This document shows, in pieces, positions 17,690 to 25,462 of a DNA stretch of 64,000 bases. How positions within the stretch are numbered: the stretch's first letter is position 1; every line of letters starts with the position of its first letter. This DNA is from Nitrospira sp. (GTDB lineage: Bacteria; Nitrospirota; Nitrospiria; Nitrospirales; UBA8639), in assembly GCA_011523385.1 (NCBI GenBank), contig WTGX01000004.1:186001-250000 (forward strand), given 5' to 3'. The notes beneath the pieces are model-generated. The model saw only the letters and a program-made list of their open reading frames with translations, was not told the origin of the DNA and made no database searches. The position numbers and the translations under genes are program-made.

Positions 17690-19366
17690 ATGCTCACTGA
17701 ACTGCGGATTTCCCATTTTGCCCTCATCGAAAGCCTCGAACTTGAATTTTCGCCGGGCTTCCAGGTGTTTACCGGAGAGACTGGCGCCGGGAAGTCTCTC
17801 CTGGTTGACGCCCTGATCCTGTTGCTGGGCGGACGCTCGTCCGCTGAGCATATCCGAAGCGGAGCAAAGGAAGCCACTTTGGAAGCGGTGTTTTCCTTAT
17901 CCGGGCACCCGCTGATTCTCGAAAAATTGAAGGAATGGGATCTGCTGCCTGAAGGCACGCAGGATCTCCTGCTCCGGCGGACGCTCTCCCGTGAAGGGCG
18001 GAGCAGGATGTACGTGAATGGGAGGCTGGTCCCCTTACACCAGATGGTGGAATTGGGCGGCTGGTTGGTTGACATTCACGGGCAGCATGAACAGCAATCG
18101 CTGCTTTCGCCAAAAGTGCAACTGAACGTCCTTGATGCCTTTGGGGGCTTGCTGTCGCTATGCGACGAGTACGCGACGCATTATCATCGCTGGCAGGATC
18201 TTGTTCGTGCCGTGGCCGACGCCATGCAACGGGCGAAGGAGCGGCGGGAACGGGAGGAGTTCTTGCATTTTCAATCAGAGGAATTGGGGAAGGCCCAATT
18301 GGTTCCCGGAGAAGATGAAGCCCTCGTGCGGGAACACCGGAAACTGCAGAACAGCGGCCGGGTGTTGGAGATCGTCAATCAGGCCTATGATCTGTTGTAC
18401 GACAATCAGGCATCGGTTCTTTCCCAATTAACGGAGGTCAGGAAACTGGTGCATGAATTGGGCACGATCGACGACAACGTTCGAAATTGGCATGAGTCGA
18501 TCGAGGGCGGCATTGCCCAGATTGAGGAACTGGTTTGGGCTACTCGAAATTATAAAGACGGATTTGAGCACGACCCGGCCCGGCTCGCGCAGATCGACGA
18601 ACGCTTGGCCTTGTTGCAACGGTTGAAAAAGAAATACCGTGAGTCGCTGGAAGATTTGTTGGCCCGTCAAACCCGGATTCAATCCGAATTGGAGGAATTG
18701 GCGAACATCGAAGAACGCACGCAGGATCTTCGGCAACAAGTCTCGCAGGCGTATCAGGACGCGTTGGTGTTGGGCCAGAAGCTGTCTGAAGCTCGTCAAG
18801 CCGTGACCAGAAAACTTGAAGAACGCATCACCGCCGAATTGGCGCATTTGATGATGGGCAAGTCGCGATTCCACGTCGGGCTTACGGCGGTTTCTGAAGT
18901 GGAGCAGGCCGGACCGAATGGCCTCGACCAGATCGAGTTCGCGTTTTGTGCGAATCCCGGGGAGAGCCTGCACCCTTTGGCACGGGTGGCATCAGGAGGG
19001 GAACTCTCCCGGCTGATGTTGGCATTGAAAACGGTGTTGGCGAGCGTGGATCAAGTGCCGGTGTTGATTTTCGATGAAGTGGACGCGGGCATCGGAGGCA
19101 ACGTGGCCTCGACCATGGGAGAACGTCTCAAAGCATTGGGGCAAACGCACCAGGTGATGTGCATCACCCATCTGCCGCAAATTGCCGCCCAGGCCCACCA
19201 TCATTATCTGGTGAAGAAGGAAAGCGTGGATAAGCGAACCGTGGCAATGGTCACACGGCTCTCTGCCGAGGAGCGGGAAGAAGAAATTGCCCGAATGCTG
19301 GGGGGAGCGACAATTACGCAAACGGTCAGAAAGGCAGCAGGGGAAATGCTGAACACGACGAACTGA
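17690..19366 (+). CDS. recN: DNA repair protein RecN
   Basis: A 558-residue SMC-like ATPase of standard RecN length. The N-terminal Walker A is GETGAGKS (29-36), the middle has long coiled-coil arms (about 150-380), and the C-terminal half carries the ABC signature VASGGELSRLMLALK and Walker B LIFDEVDAGIGG. RecN binds DNA ends and joins RecA-dependent double-strand-break repair. It starts 23 bases after trxA and faces the DUF6445 gene convergently. Confidence 0.97.
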   Translation: MLTELRISHFALIESLELEFSPGFQVFTGETGAGKSLLVDALILLLGGRSSAEHIRSGAKEATLEAVFSLSGHPLILEKLKEWDLLPEGTQDLLLRRTLSREGRSRMYVNGRLVPLHQMVELGGWLVDIHGQHEQQSLLSPKVQLNVLDAFGGLLSLCDEYATHYHRWQDLVRAVADAMQRAKERREREEFLHFQSEELGKAQLVPGEDEALVREHRKLQNSGRVLEIVNQAYDLLYDNQASVLSQLTEVRKLVHELGTIDDNVRNWHESIEGGIAQIEELVWATRNYKDGFEHDPARLAQIDERLALLQRLKKKYRESLEDLLARQTRIQSELEELANIEERTQDLRQQVSQAYQDALVLGQKLSEARQAVTRKLEERITAELAHLMMGKSRFHVGLTAVSEVEQAGPNGLDQIEFAFCANPGESLHPLARVASGGELSRLMLALKTVLASVDQVPVLIFDEVDAGIGGNVASTMGERLKALGQTHQVMCITHLPQIAAQAHHHYLVKKESVDKRTVAMVTRLSAEEREEEIARMLGGATITQTVRKAAGEMLNTTN

Positions 19367-19420
19367 CTCCCCACCAAGTGGGAAAGTACGTCATCCAATC
19401 AGCCACCCCCTCAGTCGTTC

Positions 19421-20089
19421 TTATTGCACTTTCCAGAAGAACACTACCGCCATACGTTTTGAAGCGAGTTCGGTGCCCCACCCGAAATATGAAGTGGCAG
19501 AATGAATCAGGTCGGATTTGTAGGCCAACAGGCGATTGAAGACGTAGGGCACTTCCAGAATTTCTTCAAAGAGCGTTGGGTCCATTTCTCCGGGCATCCC
19601 TGGAACGTCGCGTAAACTTTCATATTCCCGTGGACAGACGTTGCCGCCGGGTTCTTCACCAGGGAGGTGAAGCCGGTAAAACGACGTTCCAGCATGAGGC
19701 GTCGGGGGATTCGGGTGGAGGTACAGGACCGCGGCATAATCGCAAATGGCTGCGGAATCCACGTGGGGACGGGCCACGCCTTCGGCCCCGCCACACAGTT
19801 GGATGTGATTGTGTCCGGAAATCCCCATGTCCGAATCGCTTTGCGGTTGCAGGGCCGTGATACCGAGTCGTTGTGTCACGCATTCTTCCACGCAACGCAA
19901 TTCCTCGGGCAGCAGGGCATGGGGGGCCCTCATGCCGGGCCAGGGTTCAGGACGCCACGGTGAGCCCAACGTCCAGGTGCCGTTGGCAATGCACCGTTGG
20001 GCCACTTCAAGGGCATTGGGAAGTACGTTGTCTTCGATCCAATAATCCTGTCCCAATCGTGGTTCTCGAAAGGGAAGGGCAACAGTCAT
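19421..20089 (-). CDS. DUF6445-type 2OG-Fe(II) oxygenase-like protein
   Basis: A 222-residue cytosolic protein that looks like a double-stranded beta-helix dioxygenase: His109 and Asp111 in RPHVDSA and His196 in SDLIHSATSYFGWG form a plausible iron facial triad, with Arg in the following ASKRMAVVFFW strand for 2-oxoglutarate. The layout matches the DUF6445 family. The substrate is unknown. It is monocistronic and convergent with recN. Confidence 0.78.
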   Translation of the reverse strand: MTVALPFREPRLGQDYWIEDNVLPNALEVAQRCIANGTWTLGSPWRPEPWPGMRAPHALLPEELRCVEECVTQRLGITALQPQSDSDMGISGHNHIQLCGGAEGVARPHVDSAAICDYAAVLYLHPNPPTPHAGTSFYRLHLPGEEPGGNVCPREYESLRDVPGMPGEMDPTLFEEILEVPYVFNRLLAYKSDLIHSATSYFGWGTELASKRMAVVFFWKVQ

Positions 20090-20273
20090 GAGATGCTCCG
20101 TGCGGTACGGTCTCGCCCGCGTCGTTATTGAAAAAGTTGAAAATAGAGCACGGCAGCATAGTGACAGAATTGCCCGGCGGTCAAGAGAGAATTATGAGGA
20201 CGGCGAAACGTCTCCATGCCGTGTTTCAATAAAATTGCGCTTCGATTTGACGGAGGCCATGATTGAATCACAA

Positions 20274-20315
20274 TTGACATTTCCAGTTCGTTGTGCTATT
20301 TGCAATTTAATTGCA
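20274..20315 (+). promoter_or_regulatory. Candidate fur promoter with overlapping metalloregulator box
   Basis: TTGACA (20274-20279) and TATTTG (20297-20302) are 17 bases apart. A 15-base palindrome TGCAATTTAATTGCA (20301-20315) overlaps the -10, in an AT-rich stretch that contrasts with the surroundings. Its placement in front of a Fur-family gene suggests autoregulation. Confidence 0.5.
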
Positions 20316-20348
20316 TTAAATGATTTGAGCGGGTTATTTCCTGTATGA

Positions 20349-20777
20349 GTGTGGTTGGTGAAGACGAGCGTGACAGATGAGATTCGAGCGTCGGGAAAAC
20401 GGATGACGCGGACTCGACAGGCAGTATTGGGCCTGCTCGAGTCAACGAAATATCCGTTGAGTCCTTCGGAGTTGTATGCCCGTCTGAAGAAACAGAACGT
20501 CGCCATCGATCTGGTCACCGTTTATCGCAATTTACATGCATTAAAGGCCATCGGAGTGGTCAGACAGATTAAGCTGCACCAGGAAGAGCAGTTTCGTTAT
20601 GAGATGGAAGAAGGTCGTGAACATCACCACCATATCCGTTGCAAGAGCTGCGGAAAAATCGAAGATTTGCTGTTGTGTCCGCTTAAGAAGCTTACAGCAT
20701 TGATTGAGCAGGAAACGCGGTTTTTGGTGGGTGATCATTCATTGGAATTCAGTGGCTGGTGTCCCAAATGCCAATAG
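20349..20777 (+). CDS. Fur-family metal-dependent repressor
   Basis: A 142-residue Fur superfamily regulator with winged helix (TRTRQAVLGLLESTKYPLSP to LVTVYRNLHALKAIGVV), the histidine-rich metal site EHHHHIRCKSCGKIEDL, and structural zinc cysteines Cys98/Cys101 and Cys138/Cys141. The PLSPSELYARL and YRNL features fit both Fur and Zur. The neighbouring MerC-like and His-rich genes make zinc (Zur) more likely than iron, but this is inference. GTG starts at 20349, 20358 or 20370 are all possible. Confidence 0.92.
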   Translation: MWLVKTSVTDEIRASGKRMTRTRQAVLGLLESTKYPLSPSELYARLKKQNVAIDLVTVYRNLHALKAIGVVRQIKLHQEEQFRYEMEEGREHHHHIRCKSCGKIEDLLLCPLKKLTALIEQETRFLVGDHSLEFSGWCPKCQ

Positions 20778-21265
20778 CTTCGGCACATGGATTCGGCATG
20801 TCCTCGTTAGGCGTAAGACTCTCCACAGTCGGTTCAATCATCTCGTTGGTGTGTGCAGTGCATTGCGCCTTAACGCCATTGGCGTTGTTGGTGCTTCCCT
20901 TGCTCGCTGCGCAATACGGTGGAGCGTTTGAGGCCGTGGCAGGTTTAGTATTTTCTTCTTCGGCTGAATGGGTTTTTTGGAGCGTCATCGTGGTGTTTGC
21001 GGGTGGCGGCGTACTCGTGACCTATCCCCTGCATCGGGATAGCCGCCCGGTAACGTTCACGATGGCCGGCTTCTTGACGTTGCTGTCGGTGCGTTTGGTT
21101 GTGGGAGAGGGGTCGAGCTTGGAACTTGCCGGAGACTTGATCGGGGCCTCTTTAATTGCCTGGGGTGGTTTTGTGAACAGGTCTTTGTGCCGGTGTCACG
21201 TTTGCCATGAACGTGACGATAAGACCGAAGACTCCCGGCCGCTTCCTGCTTCGACGGCTTCTTGA
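20768..21265 (+). CDS. MerC-domain membrane protein
   Basis: A membrane protein of about 165 residues with four hydrophobic helices. The first carries the MerC-type cysteine motif SLVCAVHCALTPL. Two more cysteines follow near the C-terminus in RCHVCHERD. MerC proteins move or bind soft metal ions; chromosomal copies next to Fur-family genes are common and may handle zinc or copper. The start is ambiguous (20768 overlaps the fur end; 20798 is also good). It is co-transcribed with the upstream regulator. Confidence 0.82.
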   Translation: MPIASAHGFGMSSLGVRLSTVGSIISLVCAVHCALTPLALLVLPLLAAQYGGAFEAVAGLVFSSSAEWVFWSVIVVFAGGGVLVTYPLHRDSRPVTFTMAGFLTLLSVRLVVGEGSSLELAGDLIGASLIAWGGFVNRSLCRCHVCHERDDKTEDSRPLPASTAS

Positions 21266-21272
21266 TCTTCCC

Positions 21273-21617
21273 TTATCCTACCGTCACCAAACCGTGATCA
21301 TCGCAGTGAGTCTCATGGGCAAAATGCAGATGCCCGTTCACGAGAAAATCCGTATGGTCGCCATGGGGCACGGCTTCGTGACCGCAATCCGGACCATGGG
21401 TGTGTGACGCCTTGTGACCTTCACAGGCATGCGCAGGCGTGCAGGCCTCGGGGTTTTGCGCGGAAACCGGAAGGACATGCTCGTCGATATGGTCATCATG
21501 AGGATGGTGCATGTGTCCGTCGTGCAGAAAGTCGGTGTGGCCGTCATGTTGGATTTTGGTATGGCCGCAGGTGTCATTGTGCACATGGACGTGTGGGGTA
21601 TGCATGGAGTGATTCAT
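21273..21617 (-). CDS. Histidine-rich metal-binding protein
   Basis: A 114-residue protein with 27 histidines (about 24 percent) and five cysteines, no signal peptide. It has an internal duplication: DGHTDFLHDGHMHHPHDDH near residue 25 and GDHTDFLVNGHLHFAHETHC near residue 86, plus CGHTKIQH and CGHEAVPH. This composition indicates a cytosolic zinc (or nickel/copper) store or chaperone. AAAGGAGGT precedes the ATG. The gene starts 11 bases downstream of the DAHP synthase stop and faces the Fur-MerC pair. Family names in databases vary. Confidence 0.85.
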   Translation of the reverse strand: MNHSMHTPHVHVHNDTCGHTKIQHDGHTDFLHDGHMHHPHDDHIDEHVLPVSAQNPEACTPAHACEGHKASHTHGPDCGHEAVPHGDHTDFLVNGHLHFAHETHCDDHGLVTVG

Positions 21618-21628
21618 GGAGACCTCCT

Positions 21629-22705
21629 TTAAGGGGCGCCTACGGGCATGGGCGATTGTTTTGCCAATGTATCCGCCAGTTCATACAGCAGGGTTTCCGT
21701 ATCCTCCCAACCGATACAGGCATCGGTGATCGAGATCCCGTATTCCAATGTTTTGCCGGTTCCCCAGGATTGCTTGCCCGGTTTCAAATTGCTTTCCAAC
21801 AAAAGCCCCAGGATGTATCGTTGTCCTTCGCAATATTGTTTCACCACGGAGTGGGCGACCGGAATCTGGCGCGTGTGATCTTTGTCTGAATTCCCATGAG
21901 AGCAATCAACCATAATGGGTCTCGCGATGTCTTCATCCACCAACCCGTCCCGGGCTTGAAGGATATGTTCCCGGCTGTAGTTTGTCTTTCCGCCGCCGCC
22001 GCGTAAGACGACGTGCCGGTCGGGGTTCCCGTTGGTTTTGATAATGGATGTGACCCCGTCGAGATTGATCCCGACGAAACTGTGCGGTTGCCGCGCGGCC
22101 ACCATGGCGTTGAGCGCGACTTGCAGACTGCCGTCCGTTCCGTTTTTGAAGCCGACCGGCATGGACAATCCACTCGCCATTTCCCGGTGGGTCTGGCTTT
22201 CGGTGGTGCGTGCCCCGATGGCGGCCCAACTGATGAGGTCGGAAAGATACTGGGGAGTCACCGGGTCGAGCAATTCAGTGGCGCAAGGCACACCCTGATC
22301 ATTCAGGTTCAGGAGAATGGTTCGGGCTTGTTGCAGTCCTTCGGCAATGTCACAACTCCCGTCCAGATGAGGATCATTGATAAGCCCTTTCCATCCGACC
22401 GTCGTCCGTGGTTTTTCAAAGTAAGTCCGCATCACGATCAGCAGATGGTCTTTTGTGGCATCGCTGACTTTTTTGAGCGCGGACCCGTAGGCATAGGCCG
22501 CTTCAGGGTCATGAATGGAGCATGGTCCGATGACGACGAGGAGTCGATGCTGGTCTCGTCCATAGAGGATGTCCCGGATGGCCTGACGCGTTTGAAGGAC
22601 CGTTTCTCCTGCAGCCGGGGTGACCGGCTGTTGTTCCTTGATCTGCCGAGGGGTCACCAGTTCCTTGATTTCAATGACGTATCGATTATTGAGAAGTTCG
22701 TTCAT
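21629..22705 (-). CDS. aroG: 3-deoxy-7-phosphoheptulonate (DAHP) synthase, class I
   Basis: A 358-residue class I DAHP synthase, the first enzyme of aromatic amino-acid synthesis (PEP plus erythrose-4-phosphate). Recognisable segments: RLLVVIGPCSIHD, MRTYFEKPRTTVGWKGLINDP, GARTTESQTHREMASG, KNGTDG, HVVLRGGGG and VDCSHGNSDKDH. These match the AroG/AroF/AroH type. The start MNELLNNRY at 22705 is chosen because CAGGAAG precedes it; the 43 upstream residues look non-coding. The next gene on the strand is the His-rich protein, curious because the enzyme needs a divalent metal. Confidence 0.97.
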   Translation of the reverse strand: MNELLNNRYVIEIKELVTPRQIKEQQPVTPAAGETVLQTRQAIRDILYGRDQHRLLVVIGPCSIHDPEAAYAYGSALKKVSDATKDHLLIVMRTYFEKPRTTVGWKGLINDPHLDGSCDIAEGLQQARTILLNLNDQGVPCATELLDPVTPQYLSDLISWAAIGARTTESQTHREMASGLSMPVGFKNGTDGSLQVALNAMVAARQPHSFVGINLDGVTSIIKTNGNPDRHVVLRGGGGKTNYSREHILQARDGLVDEDIARPIMVDCSHGNSDKDHTRQIPVAHSVVKQYCEGQRYILGLLLESNLKPGKQSWGTGKTLEYGISITDACIGWEDTETLLYELADTLAKQSPMPVGAP

Positions 22706-23056
22706 GAAAACAATCTTCCTGAGAAATGCGAAGACTCCCCTGAAAAATGAATAACACTCGTACAAATGCCCACTTAGCTTAGCGAAAATGAAAATTCCTC
22801 GCAAGAGACGGTAGGGGGCCACCAGCTTTGGCACACGAGTTGATGTATGAGGGGTTCCCTCCCCTCGCCCTTCCTTACCCTTTGGCTTCGCTCAGGGCAG
22901 GCAAAAGAGGGGAATCAGAAGGGGATGTTGTCTTGGTTGATCGCAGTTGGCGAGTTCCTTGCGTTGCTGTTATATGATATTAGAGGTGTTTAGGAACCTC
23001 TGATTTAAGATGAGGGCACCCAAGCAACCCGGACAAGCCAAGAGAAAGGAGTGCGT
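22706..23056. other. Intergenic region with CCTGAGC-family repeat
   Basis: This 350-base gap between divergent genes holds no convincing ORF. It contains an inverted-orientation copy of the CCTGAGC repeat at 22878-22902 and presumably the promoters of aroG and the reductase gene. Confidence 0.6.
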
Positions 23057-23971
23057 TTGATAAATCGACCTCGCGAACTCTTTGTGCCTGCCACGATAAC
23101 CGACGTGTATACCTACGATCCGGGCGAGGTGCGAAGGGTCGCATTGACGTTGCCGGAGACCTTCGAGGTCGATGGACGGTCCCTTCCGGTTCGTGATCGC
23201 ATGCTTCCCGGCGCGGCGTTTTTGGCGAAGCCGTTTGGCGTTCGGAGGCAAAAGTATCGCCGTAGAATGTACACGCGCTCCAATTGCGCTGACGAAAGCC
23301 CACGCGTATTGGAAACGATCATCAATGACACGCATAAGGAAAAATCCGATACCTCTCCCTGGTGGCAAACCGATGATCTTGTGCAGCGTTACTGCACGGG
23401 TGGCTCAATCGACGTGTGCGTGAATTATGATGAAACCGGTTCAGAACTGGTGGTGTATCAAAACACGCAAACTGTTGACCCGACGACCCTGATTTTGGAA
23501 GCCGATCATGAATGGCGCACCATGCGGATTGTGGCAGTCGCGCTTTCGACGGGCATTACGCCGTTCCTGTCGTATCTTCGATATATGAAAGCCGGCGCGT
23601 TCGGCGCCGTGGACGGAACAGGGGGAGTGCATGTCACCCTTGTCGTCAGTGTCAAAAATCCTCGTCAGTTGATGGAACACCAGGCTTTGCTGGATTTGGC
23701 CCGGGAGTCGCCGCAACATTTTTCGTATTATCCCGTATTGACCCGGGAATGGCCGGAAGATTGGCCTCATGGGAAAGGGCGGATCATACAAGTCCAGACG
23801 AACGGGGACCAGAACCCACGCGTCAACCTGGAGCCGCTCATGGAGTTGGAGCCAAACTTGCGGCAGTGTCACGTTCGGTTTTGCGGAAACGAACGGGCAA
23901 AGGATCAGCTCATCCTGGGGCTGCAACAAGCGCAACAGGTTCCGCTCAGTTTTCGATCTGAAACCTGGTAA
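23057..23971 (+). CDS. Ferredoxin-NADP reductase-like FAD/NAD(P)-binding protein
   Basis: A 304-residue protein resembling the FNR fold: an N-terminal beta domain and a C-terminal NAD(P)-binding domain with ALSTGITPFLSYLRYM (about 160-175) and RFCGNERAKDQLI near the end. The usual FAD-binding RxYS motif is not obvious, though RRRMYTRSN may play that role. I place the start at TTG 23057 because AAAGGA lies 6 bases before it; the in-frame GTG at 23051 directly abuts the Shine-Dalgarno. Electron partner unknown; monocistronic. Confidence 0.65.
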   Translation: MINRPRELFVPATITDVYTYDPGEVRRVALTLPETFEVDGRSLPVRDRMLPGAAFLAKPFGVRRQKYRRRMYTRSNCADESPRVLETIINDTHKEKSDTSPWWQTDDLVQRYCTGGSIDVCVNYDETGSELVVYQNTQTVDPTTLILEADHEWRTMRIVAVALSTGITPFLSYLRYMKAGAFGAVDGTGGVHVTLVVSVKNPRQLMEHQALLDLARESPQHFSYYPVLTREWPEDWPHGKGRIIQVQTNGDQNPRVNLEPLMELEPNLRQCHVRFCGNERAKDQLILGLQQAQQVPLSFRSETW

Positions 23972-23988
23972 TGGTGTTTGTTCTCGCG

Positions 23989-24465
23989 TCAAGAGCTCGT
24001 TGCCAGGGGAGACGTGAGGGCGGCTTGATCCGGAGTCAGCGGGGGATGGAACGTAACCCGAGTGGCTTCGATATTGTTCGATAACCTGAAGCCATTGGCC
24101 TCTCGCTCCTGCCAGAAAATACCCTCAACTTCAACGGTGTGACCGGTGGTCATCTGGATGTCTCCCGCGGTGCGGTCGTGTCGCCCGAATACGAGCACGC
24201 GACCGGGTTCTTTTTTCAGGTAGAACACGAAATCGATGAAATGTTTCGAGTCGTCGAGGTGAAGTTCCAGGCGTGTGACGGTTCCGCGGACTCTAATCTG
24301 TTTTTGATGGTATCGGCTGGGGGTCTGTAGGAGTTGCTGGATAGTGACAATTTCAATAAACCTTTTATTGTCAAGAAGTTGAAAGAATCGAGGAGATGAT
24401 GGGCAGCTTTCGGTCGCCTGTCCTGACAGACCTGATACGATGAGTCCCAACAAGAGGATACACAT
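23989..24465 (-). CDS. Exported hypothetical protein, probable OB-fold
   Basis: A 158-residue protein with signal peptide (MCILLLGLIVSGLSG) and a core of IRVRGTVTRLELH, FYLKKEPGRVLVFGR and GHTVEVEGIFWQER. That pattern of five short strands is what small secreted OB-fold proteins (tRNA_anti-like/BOF) look like. No catalytic residues can be named. It is convergent with the upstream reductase gene. Confidence 0.6.
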   Translation of the reverse strand: MCILLLGLIVSGLSGQATESCPSSPRFFQLLDNKRFIEIVTIQQLLQTPSRYHQKQIRVRGTVTRLELHLDDSKHFIDFVFYLKKEPGRVLVFGRHDRTAGDIQMTTGHTVEVEGIFWQEREANGFRLSNNIEATRVTFHPPLTPDQAALTSPLATSS

Positions 24466-24559
24466 ATTTTACTTTACCTTCACGGCTTTGACGCACTGTC
24501 TCATGTATTCTTTTCCAAGGCAAGGAAAGGGAAATCTTGAAGGGAAGAAACGGCGGACA

Positions 24560-24640
24560 TTGGTCAGGGGGGAGAAAGGGTCCCTGTAGTCCCCCTGATA
24601 AGGGGGGATTGAGCCTGCCCTGAGCCTGTCGAAGGGGGGG
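24560..24640. repeat. Nested intergenic repeats
   Basis: A CCCCCTGATAAGGGGGG hairpin (around 24590) is directly followed by a CCTGAGC-family copy at 24613-24636 and a run of G. The two repeat types share borders, so one seems to have inserted next to or into the other. Confidence 0.65.
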
Positions 24641-24720
24641 TGTCTGACAAAGGCTGGGCACAGGCTCTGCTTGTTCTGCAACCCCGCCCCCCGCTATGAT
24701 CGAAGCAGTCGGTGAGACTG

Positions 24721-25389
24721 ATGGCACGATACCATCTCGATTACTATGCCACCCTGGAAGTGACGCCGCAGGCCTCGGACGAAGAAATAAAACGGGCCTA
24801 TCGGAAACTTGCGCTCAAATATCATCCCGACCGCAATCAGGACAACAAGAACGCCGAAGAAAAAATTCGGGAAATCAATGCTGCGTATGAGGTGCTCGGT
24901 GATCCGGAAACCCGGAAATCCTACGAACGGCTGCGGTTCGGGGGCCATGGCCGGAAATCGGATTTTGCCGAAGAACCGGCCGAAACGGTCAACCCGGGGG
25001 TCGTCCTTGAGGCGATGGAGAAAAAGTTGTGGGAGGAAGGGCGAGTGGAAATATTCCGGAAGTTGATGAATGACCTTCCTCGGGTGAAGCACGAATTGGC
25101 AACCATTCGCAAAGCCACGGTGGCCAAATTGGGTTATGACAAATTTCATGAAGAGACCGTGAAGAGCCATGCCCGACACGCGATCGGCAACATCGTGATT
25201 CCTGAGATGGACGAACGAAAGGAACGGTTGTTGGACGTGGCCTTACACATGATGCTGTCTCAAGGGGTTGACGGTCGCGGGGGCCAGGAAGGCGCGGAAT
25301 GGGTCAAACGGCAATTGGCTTCGGCATTCCAGCGGGGCCGGGTGGATGGCTATTGCGAAGCCTGCGAGTTGCTCTACGTGCGGAGGTAG
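24721..25389 (+). CDS. J-domain protein (DnaJ-like, J domain only)
   Basis: A 222-residue protein: N-terminal J domain (1-70) with HPD at 35-37 in YHPDRNQ, then a helical C-terminal part that has no zinc-finger or DnaJ substrate domain. It would stimulate an Hsp70 (DnaK) ATPase and target it to an unknown client. Two cysteines (YCEACEL) lie near the C-terminus. An upstream GTG (24712) is possible. Confidence 0.88.
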   Translation: MARYHLDYYATLEVTPQASDEEIKRAYRKLALKYHPDRNQDNKNAEEKIREINAAYEVLGDPETRKSYERLRFGGHGRKSDFAEEPAETVNPGVVLEAMEKKLWEEGRVEIFRKLMNDLPRVKHELATIRKATVAKLGYDKFHEETVKSHARHAIGNIVIPEMDERKERLLDVALHMMLSQGVDGRGGQEGAEWVKRQLASAFQRGRVDGYCEACELLYVRR

Positions 25390-25462
25390 GTCGAACCCCG
25401 CGTTCGCCCTAAAATTGACATGTCCCCATCCTCCCGTAGGGGCGGTGTCCGCCCTCTTTTCC

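Noticed and set aside
24371-24727. Minus-strand frame of 118 codons
   Set aside because: Mostly translated repeat DNA (PPLRQAQGR type); no start signal.
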